Shown here: positions 15,606 to 23,602 of the stretch, piece after piece
Numbering within the stretch: the first letter of the stretch is position 1
Layout: each line of letters starts with the position of its first letter
Assembly (NCBI GenBank): GCA_030536575.1
Contig: JAUNPS010000017.1
Span: 1-63,814, forward strand
Direction: 5' to 3'
Length of the DNA: 63,814 nt
Source: Eubacteriales bacterium
Lineage (GTDB): Bacteria; Bacillota; Clostridia; Lachnospirales; Lachnospiraceae
Notes under the pieces: generated by a model
What the model was told of the DNA's origin: nothing
Database searches by the model: none
The model's input: the letters and a program-made list of their open reading frames with translations, nothing else
Made by a program: the position numbers and the translations under genes

Positions 15606-16997
15606 TCAATGACCACGCGAGGATTTCGATTCATAATCTTTCAGGGACGACAGCGCCTGCCCCGACAGCGGAATCAGCGCGATCATATTAAAGATCGTCA
15701 TCAGCCCAATTCCAATATCCCCCAAATCCCAGACAAACGTATACGCCGCCAGTCCGCCGATAAAAAGCATGACCAGAGCCAGCACCTTATAAAGCGTCTG
15801 CGACAGCCAATTATCCCCGAAGAGATAGGCCACATTCGGCCTGGCATAAAACAGGATCCCGATAAAAGTCGAAAAGCTGAACAGCCACAAAATGACCGCG
15901 ATAAAAAAGACGCCGAAATCTCCGATCTGATACTGCATTGCCGTTTGCAGAAGATCCATTCCGGCCAGCCCCTGGGTCAGCTCGGCGGGTGTCAGCAGCA
16001 TGATCATGGCGGAGCAGCTACAAATGACAATCGTATCAATGAAAACGCCGAACGCCTGCAAAAGTCCCTCCTTGGCCGGATGGCTGATATCCGCCGCAGC
16101 CGCCGCACAGGGCGCGGAGCCGGAACCAGCTTCATTCGAGAAAAGGCCGCGTTTGGCCCCATTCATCAGAACCGCTCCGAAACCTCCGGCTACTGCCTGG
16201 CGAATCCCGAAAGCCTCTTCAAAAATCTGCCGGAAAACCGCCGGAACCTGCCCGATATTTTTCAGAATAATGAAAATTGTGATCAGGAAATACAGGCCCG
16301 CCATCACCGGAACCACCCGGTCAAGCACCTTCACCGTCGCATTTTTCCGAAGCACGATCACCGCCGCAACCGCCACCAGCACAATCGTCGAATAAAGCGG
16401 CGGAATCTGAAACGCATTTTCAAACGCGGAAGAAACCGAATTCCCGATCACCTGGCTGATGCCGCACCAGCAGAGCAGGCCGGAGAGCGCGAACAGGACG
16501 GCGATCATGGAATGCTTCCGGGCGCTTCCCTTCCGGATAAAAAGATGATGGATATAGTAGGCCGGGCCGCCCCGGTATCCCCCGTACAGGGGGTCTTTTT
16601 CTTTGTAAAGCTGCGCCAGGGTTCCTTCGATGAAGGCGGTGGAGGAGCCGAGAAGGGCAGTGACCCACATCCAGAAGACGGCCCCTGCGCCGCCCACGGA
16701 GATTGCCGCAACGACGCCGACCAGATTTCCCATGCCGACGCGGGTGGCCGTGGAGATAATCAGGGCCTGAAGGCCGGAGATGGAATCCTTTTGGGTCGTG
16801 TGCTTTTTTTCAACCGTAATCCGCAGCATTTCCGGGAAAAGGCGGAAGGGCAGGAAGCGGGTGCGGATTGTGAAGTAGATGCCGGCGGGGATCAGGAGGA
16901 TGACCAGGAGCGAGAGGCCAAGGGAGCTTCCGCCGGGCAGGGGGATGGTGATCAGATCGCCCCAGAGCAGGTTATAGATTGCGTGAAAAAGTGTCAT
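15606..16997 (-). CDS. AGCS family sodium:alanine/glycine symporter
   Basis: A 463-residue, 10-11 helix transporter with AGCS signatures: the GLQALIISTATRVGMGNLVGVV helix, the FWMWVTALLGSSTAFIEGTLAQ segment, GGPAYYI and the NGAKRGLFSNEAGSGSAP motif. It imports alanine or glycine with sodium. AGGAAGGA lies upstream of the ATG. The gene diverges from the LysR gene at 17230, the usual arrangement for a regulator and its target. A long opposite-strand frame covers it but has no protein character. Confidence 0.9.
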   Translation of the reverse strand: MTLFHAIYNLLWGDLITIPLPGGSSLGLSLLVILLIPAGIYFTIRTRFLPFRLFPEMLRITVEKKHTTQKDSISGLQALIISTATRVGMGNLVGVVAAISVGGAGAVFWMWVTALLGSSTAFIEGTLAQLYKEKDPLYGGYRGGPAYYIHHLFIRKGSARKHSMIAVLFALSGLLCWCGISQVIGNSVSSAFENAFQIPPLYSTIVLVAVAAVIVLRKNATVKVLDRVVPVMAGLYFLITIFIILKNIGQVPAVFRQIFEEAFGIRQAVAGGFGAVLMNGAKRGLFSNEAGSGSAPCAAAAADISHPAKEGLLQAFGVFIDTIVICSCSAMIMLLTPAELTQGLAGMDLLQTAMQYQIGDFGVFFIAVILWLFSFSTFIGILFYARPNVAYLFGDNWLSQTLYKVLALVMLFIGGLAAYTFVWDLGDIGIGLMTIFNMIALIPLSGQALSSLKDYESKSSRGH

Positions 16998-17035
16998 GAT
17001 AAGAAAGTCCTTCCTAAAAGCATGCGGTTTTCGGG

Positions 17036-17100
17036 GTACTATTCAGACAGTACCTGAGCACTTAGTTGCGCAGGTACGTAAGAACGTGATTCGGGCGTGT
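17036..17100 (+). repeat. MITE-like repeat, copy C (partial and decayed)
   Basis: GTACTATTCAGACAGTACC and the following CTGAGCACTTAG, GTACGTAAGAACGTGATTC blocks match the first half of copies A and B. Beyond about 17100 similarity fades into GC-rich sequence. It sits in the divergent promoter region between the AGCS and LysR genes. Confidence 0.6.
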
Positions 17101-17229
17101 GCCGGACTGCGCGGCGCGCGGAAAACCGGTTGCCAATCTTTTCATTTTAGTATATAGTAGGAATCAGCATCTGTAAAATTGATAAATATAATGTGAAGAA
17201 TCGAAAATATAGATGAAAGGCGGGAGACA

Positions 17230-18117
17230 TTGGAAATCAAAAATTTGACGACCTTTATCCATGTGGCCGAAATGAACAGCTTTACGAAAGCGGCCGAGAA
17301 ACTGGGCTACTCTCAGTCCACCGTATCCTTCCAGATCCGCCAGCTTGAAACGGAGCTGAATTTCCAGCTTTTTGAACGGATTAACCGGACGGTGGCGCTG
17401 ACCGAAAAGGGACGGGAAGTCCTGAAATACGCCTACCAGATTACCCTTCTGACAAGGGAATTGGAAGAAAGCGTAGAGGATGAGAAGGAGGCCAGAGGGT
17501 GTGTTTGCCTGGCCATGGCGGATTCACTGTGCGACTCTCTGCTGCGGGAGCATTTTCCGGATTTTCGGAGGCAGTATCCGGGGATTACGCTGAAGATTAT
17601 TGCGGCCGGGACGGAAGAAATGTTCCGGCTGATTAACCACAACGAGGTGGACGCGATCCTGACCCTGGACAACCACATTTATAATACGGAATATGTGATT
17701 GCGCGGGAGGAAAAGGTGCAGACACATTTTGTTGCAGGCGCGGATTCTCCGCTCTGCGGCCGGAAAAGCATTTCCGTCAAGGAGTTGGTGCGCTATCCGT
17801 TTATTCTGACGGAAAAGGGGATGAGTTACCGCAGGATGATGGATGAGAAGCTGGCGGGAATGTCACTGGAGATTCAGCCGGTGCTGGAGATTGGGAGTAC
17901 GGGAAGGATTTGTGCGCTGGTGGAGCAGGGGGCGGGGGTGTCGTTCCTGCCGGATTATGTGACGAGGGAGGAAGTGAAGAAGGGGAGGATGGGGTATTTG
18001 CGGGTGGAGGATTTTGAGGTTGGGGTGTGGAAGCAGCTGCTGTATCATAAGGATAAGTGGGTTTCGAGGGAGATGGAGGCGGTGATGGGGTGGTGTGGGG
18101 AGAGGGAGTTTGGGTGA
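17230..18117 (+). CDS. LysR family transcriptional regulator
   Basis: A 295-residue protein with an N-terminal winged helix (LTTFIHVAEMNSFTKAAEKL, then SQSTVSFQIRQLETELNFQLFERI) and a C-terminal effector-binding domain. The start codon is TTG, 4-6 bases after AGGCGGGAG; no ATG gives a complete HTH. The inferred target is the divergent AGCS symporter gene, with an amino acid as effector. The last third of the gene is markedly G-rich on the coding strand. Confidence 0.9.
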   Translation: MEIKNLTTFIHVAEMNSFTKAAEKLGYSQSTVSFQIRQLETELNFQLFERINRTVALTEKGREVLKYAYQITLLTRELEESVEDEKEARGCVCLAMADSLCDSLLREHFPDFRRQYPGITLKIIAAGTEEMFRLINHNEVDAILTLDNHIYNTEYVIAREEKVQTHFVAGADSPLCGRKSISVKELVRYPFILTEKGMSYRRMMDEKLAGMSLEIQPVLEIGSTGRICALVEQGAGVSFLPDYVTREEVKKGRMGYLRVEDFEVGVWKQLLYHKDKWVSREMEAVMGWCGEREFG

Positions 18118-18173
18118 GGAGAGGCGGAGGAATAGGGCGTTTCTTCTGCGGCAGAAAAGGTGTTGACGATGCG

Positions 18174-18201
18174 GCTGCTTCACTTGTGGAGCAGCTTTTT
18201 T
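18174..18201 (+). terminator. Intrinsic terminator after the LysR gene
   Basis: GCTGCTTCA pairs with TGGAGCAGC around a short loop, followed by TTTTTT (18196-18201). Confidence 0.75.
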
Positions 18202-18386
18202 GAAACAAAAAGATTGCTATGGATTACCTAAGGAATTTGTGATATGCTTTTACCTGAGAGGACAAAGGAGCGATAAACAAAGAATTAGATAAAGGGGAAG
18301 GTCATTCCGCCTCCGAATATACAAAAGAAGGCAGATAAAAAATTTGCCAAAGCCTGAAAAATAGAATGCGGAGGAAGGATAATAGA

Positions 18387-19217
18387 ATGACAAAACAGAA
18401 ACAATGGGAAGAATTGGAACTAAAAGATGATTTTATGTTTGCGAAAGTGATGCAAAATCCGGAGCTCTGCAAAGGAACGCTGGAGCGTTTGCTGGAAATC
18501 AAAATAAACCGAATCGAATATCCGGAACTGCAGAAGCCGATCAGTCTCACAGCAGATGGGAAGAGCGTCCGCCTGGACGTTTATGTACGGGATGATAAGA
18601 ATACGGTGTACAATGTGGAGATTCAGACCACAGATACAAAAGAGCTGCCGAAAAGAAGTCGTTATTATCAGGGGATGATCGATTTAAATCTGATTGAAAA
18701 AGGAGAGAGGTATAGAAAGCTGAATCCAAGCTTTGTGATTTTTATCTGTACGTTTGACGTGTTTGGGAAAGGAATGTATCGTTATACGTTTCGGAACGTT
18801 TGTGTGGAAGACAGCGAGATTAAATTGGGAGATGGAGCTGTAAAAGTATTTTATAATGCGGGAGGAATCACGGGCGATATCGGGCCGGAAGCATGCAGTT
18901 TTCTGAAATATGTGGCGGGGAAAGGGCCGCAGGATATGTTTACAGAACATCTGGAAAGAGAAGTGAAAAGAGTGAAGGAAAATAAAGAATGGAGGCGGGA
19001 ATATATGATGCTGTTGATGCGTGACCAGGAAAATATCGAAAAGGGAAGGGAGGAAGGAATTATAATAGGAATAGCAGAGGGAAAAATCGAAGGAATCGTA
19101 AAAATGTGCCGTGAATTTCAGGCGACGCAGGAAGTCGCTGCCAGGAAGCTCCAGAAAGAATTTGGAATGGAACTGGAAGAGGCAATGACGCATGTTAAAG
19201 CCTACTGGGATAAATAA
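18387..19217 (+). CDS. Rpn family PD-(D/E)XK nuclease / putative transposase
   Basis: A 276-residue protein of the Rpn (recombination-promoting nuclease) family. The N-terminal LKDDFMFAKVMQNPELC signature is followed by a PD-(D/E)XK core with RLDVYVRD and VYNVEIQT, a helical ISO-type region, and a charged C-terminus with KGREEGIIIGIAEGKIEG repeats. Related E. coli Rpn proteins cut DNA and promote RecA-independent recombination; some Rpn genes take part in phage defence. I chose ATG 18387, with AAGGA 7 bases before it; an ATG 21 bases earlier adds MRRKDNR. It is flanked by terminators on both sides, so it is a single-gene unit. Confidence 0.85.
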   Translation: MTKQKQWEELELKDDFMFAKVMQNPELCKGTLERLLEIKINRIEYPELQKPISLTADGKSVRLDVYVRDDKNTVYNVEIQTTDTKELPKRSRYYQGMIDLNLIEKGERYRKLNPSFVIFICTFDVFGKGMYRYTFRNVCVEDSEIKLGDGAVKVFYNAGGITGDIGPEACSFLKYVAGKGPQDMFTEHLEREVKRVKENKEWRREYMMLLMRDQENIEKGREEGIIIGIAEGKIEGIVKMCREFQATQEVAARKLQKEFGMELEEAMTHVKAYWDK

Positions 19218-19238
19218 TTGAAATAATTTTTAAAAATA

Positions 19239-19291
19239 AAAATTCCCTTGAATATCTTGTGAAAAAGATAGGCATGGGAATTTTACTTTTT
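19239..19291 (+). terminator. Intrinsic terminator after the Rpn gene
   Basis: Stem AAAATTCCC/GGGAATTTT (ends 19284) encloses a second stem TATCTT/AAGATA; a T-rich tail follows. The A/T-flanked symmetry would allow it to act in both directions. Confidence 0.7.
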
Positions 19292-19372
19292 TATGGGGAA
19301 ACGCGGTATTGTTGCAGTCTTCGTCCGGCTGTGGTAAAGTAATGACAATGAGAGAGGAAGGGGCGCAGAACC

Positions 19373-20014
19373 ATGAGCAATTTTATCATCCGAAACGAAC
19401 GGGCCGACGACTATCGAACCGTTGAAGAACTACATAGAGATGCATTCTGGAATTTATATGTTCCGGGATGCAATGAACATTATCTTGCGCATCGTTTAAG
19501 GACACATGAGGATTTTATTCCGGAGCTGGATTATGTGTGTGAATTGGACGGGCAGGTCGTTGCGAATGTAATGTATACAAAGTCCCGCTTGCTTGATGAA
19601 CAGGGGAAAACGACGGATATTCTGACGTTTGGGCCAATCAGTGTAAAATCGGAGCTTCAGCGAAGGGGCATCGGGAAAGCAATGTTGGAAAAATCCTTCG
19701 AAGAGGCGGTGAAAATGGGCTACCCGGCGATTGTAATCTTTGGGGATCCGAATAATTACGTCGCGTGGGGATTCAAAAGCTGTAAGAAATACCATGTCTG
19801 CCTGGAAGGAGCGGTTTTTCCGGCGGCAATGCTGGTGAAAGAATTGAAGAGCGGATTTTTCGACGGAAGAACGTATTTTTATCAGGAGTCCCCGGCTTTT
19901 GAAATCGATGAGGCCGCGGCGGAAGCATTCGATCAATGCTTCGAAAAGAGAGAGAAGGCATGGCAGCCGAGCCAGGAAGCGTTCTATATCCACAGCCATT
20001 CGGTGATACGATAA
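19373..20014 (+). CDS. GNAT family N-acetyltransferase
   Basis: A 213-residue protein with a GNAT fold: a beta strand with CELDGQVVANVMYTKS, the acetyl-CoA pyrophosphate loop as RRGIGKAML, and a PNNYVAWGFKSC strand-turn typical of the YhbS-like subgroup. The substrate is unknown (small amine or peptide). GAGAGAGGAAGGGG lies upstream of the start. It forms a small rightward run with the YjbR and HD/Hsp90 genes, but no functional link is evident. Confidence 0.85.
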   Translation: MSNFIIRNERADDYRTVEELHRDAFWNLYVPGCNEHYLAHRLRTHEDFIPELDYVCELDGQVVANVMYTKSRLLDEQGKTTDILTFGPISVKSELQRRGIGKAMLEKSFEEAVKMGYPAIVIFGDPNNYVAWGFKSCKKYHVCLEGAVFPAAMLVKELKSGFFDGRTYFYQESPAFEIDEAAAEAFDQCFEKREKAWQPSQEAFYIHSHSVIR

Positions 20015-20145
20015 GCCCGAAAGGCAGGACACAGGGAGAAATTATGCGTAAAATCATAGAAAGATATGGGTTCCAAATGCAGGCGCAAATTCTTATGAAA
20101 GAAATGGAGTCTCATGCGGACGGGAAAGAATAGGTTGGTTTCAGT

Positions 20146-20511
20146 ATGAAAGAGCGGAAAGAGATTTTGGATTTTGGGCTGACGTTTTCGGATGTTTATG
20201 TGGATGCCCCGTTCCATGACGAGAATTGGATTCTCCTGCGGTATAAGAAGAACCGGAAGGCGTTTGCATGGACGTATGAGCGGAACGGGCAGATCTGGGT
20301 GAATGTAAAGGTCGATCCGGAGTGGCGGGAGTTCTGGCGGAATGCGTATGCGTCCGTATTGCCGGGCTATCATCAGAATAAGGAACATTGGAATTCGATC
20401 ATACTGGACGGGACGATTCCGGATGAGGAAATCCGGCGGATGGTCGCGGAGAGTTATGATTTGATCGCAGGAAAAAGGGAAAAAGCGAAGGGAGCGAAGA
20501 AACCATGCTGA
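20146..20511 (+). CDS. MmcQ/YjbR family protein
   Basis: A 121-residue protein matching the MmcQ/YjbR (CyaY-like fold) family: the N-terminal DFGLTFSDVYVDAPF, then WILLRYKKNRKAFAWTYERNG, VNVKVDPEW and PGYHQNKEHWNSI blocks are all in the usual order. Members are small putative DNA-binding proteins of unknown role. The length is normal. Its last 7 bases overlap the start of the next gene, so the two may be co-translated. Confidence 0.85.
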   Translation: MKERKEILDFGLTFSDVYVDAPFHDENWILLRYKKNRKAFAWTYERNGQIWVNVKVDPEWREFWRNAYASVLPGYHQNKEHWNSIILDGTIPDEEIRRMVAESYDLIAGKREKAKGAKKPC

Positions 20512-23500
20512 AATTAGAACAACATCTGTCCAATCTTTGTCTGAAAAATCCGGAATACAATGATTTGATGGCAACCTGGAATATTAATAAACGCGCCTAT
20601 GCGGAAGCGCTGGTTGTGGTGGAGCAGAATTATCCGCATTACACGGAGCATGGAAGGTCCCATTCGGAGTCGATCATTACGAATATTGAATTGCTGCTGG
20701 GGGAGGAGCGGATCGAGCAGCTGTCGCCGACGGATACGTGGATGATTCTCCAGGCCGCCTATCTGCACGACCTTGGGATGACCTTACAGGAATCCATGCT
20801 TCAGGAAGATTGGGAAAGCGCGGAGTTTCAGGCATATCTGGCAGAACTGGAACAGTCCGGTGACGACTATCTGCGGGAAGCGGCACAGTATTTGGCGAAA
20901 CTGAAGGACGAGCTGCAAAGAGATTCCTTTGAGAAGAACTGGCCGCTGCAGATCCGGAAATATGTCACGGTGATCATTTCAGATTATTACAGGCGGCGTC
21001 ATGGCGCGCTTTCGGAAAACTATGTGCTGCATTTGGAGGAAAAGCTGGGGATCAGCCTGGGATTTCAGGGACTGATTCAGACGAGGCTGGTGGTGCTGCT
21101 GGGGAGAATTTCCTGTCTGCATACAGAGGACGGGGAGGAAGTGATGAAGCTGGATTACCGCTCGAACGGGCATAATGCGGACTACATTCATCCGCGGATG
21201 ATTGCGGAGCTGATTCGGGTGGGAGATATTCTGGACTTGGACAATAACCGCTACAATCCGTATTTGCATCGGGCGTTTGGAAGAATGCCCGAAAGTTCCG
21301 CTGTTCATGTGAGAAAGCATGAATCTACAAGGCATATCCTGATTACGCCGGAGCGGATCGAATTCCGGGCGGACTGCAAGGATATGCGGGCGTTCCGGGA
21401 GACGCGGAGCTTCCTGGACTGGCTGAACCGGGAGATGGATTTTATGGTCCGGAACTGGACGCAGCTGATGCCGGCCGGGTTTAAAGGGAGCGCGCCCAAG
21501 GTCGGGGAGACGAAGGTGTTCCTGAATGGGAAAGAGGATTTGAATGGGACGGCAGATCTGCGGTTTTCGATTTCACAGGAGAAAGCGTTTGATATCATTG
21601 AGGGGTCGAACCTTTATCAGGAGGATTACATTTTTCTGCGGGAGCTGATCCAGAATGCGAGCGACGCGTGCAAGATTCAGATGTGGCGGGATCTGAAGGC
21701 GGGAAAATATATGGCCTGGATCGAGGGCGGGAAGGCCTCGGCCGGGATGATGCCAAATGAGATCGATCCGCAGGTTTTCCAGAATTATCAGATTGTGGTG
21801 GATTTGAAGCGGATCGGGGATAAAATGCGGGTGACGGTTTCGGACAATGGAACGGGAATTTCAGTGGATGCGCTGAAGAAGATGTGCGAGGTCGGAAACA
21901 GTTATCATGAAAGAGAGAAGCTTCGGAAGGAGATTGAGGAGATGCCGCGGTGGCTGCGGCCGACGGCGGGCTTTGGGATTGGGCTGCAGTCGGTTTTCCT
22001 GGAGACGGAGAGTTTTCGGATTTTGTCGAATTGCCAGGGGGAGGTGATCGAGGCGATTGTGGAGTCGCGGAAGAAGGACGGGTATGTGCAGATTTCGGCG
22101 TCGGATGAGGAAAGGGAGCAGCAGGGGACAGACATTATCGTAGATCTGGACTGGAAAGAGCAAATGTCCTTTCAGCTCGGCGGAAATGTATATCAGTATC
22201 TGGAAGAAAAATATGACCCATTTGGGGAAGAAAACCGGATGATGTACTATAAATTGCTGGACGTCCTGAGCAATCATTGCGAAAGCAGTTATTTCCCGAT
22301 TCGGGTCAGAATACCGGGAGACGGGGAAGTGAAACTGGAGAATCAAATCGCATTTGAAGAGGAAAAGAAATGGACGGAGGGAGAGCGCTACCGTTATCAT
22401 CTGGATGAGAATGGGGTATTCATGAAAATGTGGGATAAACAGACACAGAACCGGATCCTCTTCGAACTGAATAGTCCGGGAGTCGGTAATGGGGAAGCCT
22501 GTTTCCGCGGAATGAACGTAAGGTCGGCGGGGTTCCAGTATTCCGGGTTGAATTTTAAGGCGGATCTCTATGGGATGGAGACCAGGGGAAGCCTTGCGCT
22601 GAATCGAAATGAATTGACGAAAAAAGCCAAAAGAGAGCTGCGCATGATTTTAGACGATGCCTTTGATTTTTATATCCGATGCGTGTGGGAAAAATTTGAA
22701 GAAATGGAAGAGGAGGAGTTTGGCGAAACGTGGGGCGGCGAGCAGAAAGAAGGAAAACTGCTGTCCCTTTGGAGATACCTGGACAAAGAGGAAAAGGGGC
22801 GTGCGCTTTCAAAATATAAAAGCCGATTTGCGCAGTTCGGAGAGATTGTGGAGGTAATCCGGATTGACCAGGAGACAAAATCGGCGGACTATAAAAAGAT
22901 TTCTTTCCTGGATTTTGTAGAAAATTTGAACGTTACAGGCTATCCCACCGATGTGGAAAGACTGGAATATCTTGAAGAACCGGAAAAGGAAAAAGCAAGA
23001 GAAAAGCTGAGAGTCTGCATGGAAAGGAACTTGGAGAAACTGCAGGTGAAATATATTTTGACAGGCAGGATGATTTTTCGATGTATCGAAAAGTATCCGG
23101 TATGCAGAGTGCAGATTTTGGATGATGGGGAAGAAATTTTATGCCAATTGGGTGAAGAGAATGAAAATGGCTGTATTCAAATGAGTGAGGAAGACCGAAA
23201 AGCATTTTTGAAGGAAGCGCTGGGGATTGGCCGGATAACCGGATTTTCCCATAGCTGGCTGCGGGAACGCATCCGTACCGCATTGGCGGCAAATGAGAAG
23301 TATCCGGAGCTGGCTGTACGGGAGTGCGACAGCGTACTCATTGTGGGCGAAAGTTATCAGCAAACGGGAATGATGATCCTCCCCATACTGCGCACCGACC
23401 ACAAAAACGTAAAAATCATGGCAAAAGAAGCCTTCGCCGAAGCGATCATGAAGCGCAAAGACTTCGAAAACCTGGTAAACTTCGTATCCGAAAAACAGTG

Positions 23501-23594
23501 GATACCCGGAAAATATGAGAAAGAAACCATCCGGGAAAGCTATAAAAAACTGATCGAAGAGTGCTATGACCTGCTGAAAGAAGAAATGAAATGA
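20505..23594 (+). CDS. HD-domain/Hsp90-type GHKL ATPase fusion protein, possible conflict-system effector
   Basis: A 1029-residue protein. Residues 40-250 form an HD-type metal phosphohydrolase-like domain (H49 and H53 in EHGRSHSES, H88-D89 in LHDLG, D241 in RVGDILDLDNNRY). Residues 375-540 form a GHKL/Hsp90-like ATPase (FLRELIQNASDAC with N384, DNGTGIS from D447, GFGIGLQS at 489-496). About 480 residues of unrecognised C-terminal sequence follow. The same domain order is known from bacterial proteins proposed to act in NTP-dependent conflict (defence) systems; their chemistry is not settled. The start follows GGGAGCGAAG and overlaps the YjbR gene; the stop overlaps a possible start of the next kinase gene (ATGA). 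Codon choice changes from G/T-ending to C-ending in the last 220 bp. Confidence 0.8.
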   Translation: MLKLEQHLSNLCLKNPEYNDLMATWNINKRAYAEALVVVEQNYPHYTEHGRSHSESIITNIELLLGEERIEQLSPTDTWMILQAAYLHDLGMTLQESMLQEDWESAEFQAYLAELEQSGDDYLREAAQYLAKLKDELQRDSFEKNWPLQIRKYVTVIISDYYRRRHGALSENYVLHLEEKLGISLGFQGLIQTRLVVLLGRISCLHTEDGEEVMKLDYRSNGHNADYIHPRMIAELIRVGDILDLDNNRYNPYLHRAFGRMPESSAVHVRKHESTRHILITPERIEFRADCKDMRAFRETRSFLDWLNREMDFMVRNWTQLMPAGFKGSAPKVGETKVFLNGKEDLNGTADLRFSISQEKAFDIIEGSNLYQEDYIFLRELIQNASDACKIQMWRDLKAGKYMAWIEGGKASAGMMPNEIDPQVFQNYQIVVDLKRIGDKMRVTVSDNGTGISVDALKKMCEVGNSYHEREKLRKEIEEMPRWLRPTAGFGIGLQSVFLETESFRILSNCQGEVIEAIVESRKKDGYVQISASDEEREQQGTDIIVDLDWKEQMSFQLGGNVYQYLEEKYDPFGEENRMMYYKLLDVLSNHCESSYFPIRVRIPGDGEVKLENQIAFEEEKKWTEGERYRYHLDENGVFMKMWDKQTQNRILFELNSPGVGNGEACFRGMNVRSAGFQYSGLNFKADLYGMETRGSLALNRNELTKKAKRELRMILDDAFDFYIRCVWEKFEEMEEEEFGETWGGEQKEGKLLSLWRYLDKEEKGRALSKYKSRFAQFGEIVEVIRIDQETKSADYKKISFLDFVENLNVTGYPTDVERLEYLEEPEKEKAREKLRVCMERNLEKLQVKYILTGRMIFRCIEKYPVCRVQILDDGEEILCQLGEENENGCIQMSEEDRKAFLKEALGIGRITGFSHSWLRERIRTALAANEKYPELAVRECDSVLIVGESYQQTGMMILPILRTDHKNVKIMAKEAFAEAIMKRKDFENLVNFVSEKQWIPGKYEKETIRESYKKLIEECYDLLKEEMK

Positions 23595-23602
23595 GGTTCC
23601 CC

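Noticed and set aside
15501-17057. 518-codon open frame on the plus strand, longer than the AGCS gene it covers
   Set aside because: The translation is rich in Arg, Gln, His and Pro with no domain character, while the opposite strand encodes a clear AGCS symporter with a proper start and RBS.
20044-20133. 29-codon frame between the acetyltransferase and YjbR genes, with a GGGAGA site before its ATG
   Set aside because: It is too short and without recognisable features; it may be real, but nothing beyond an RBS supports it.
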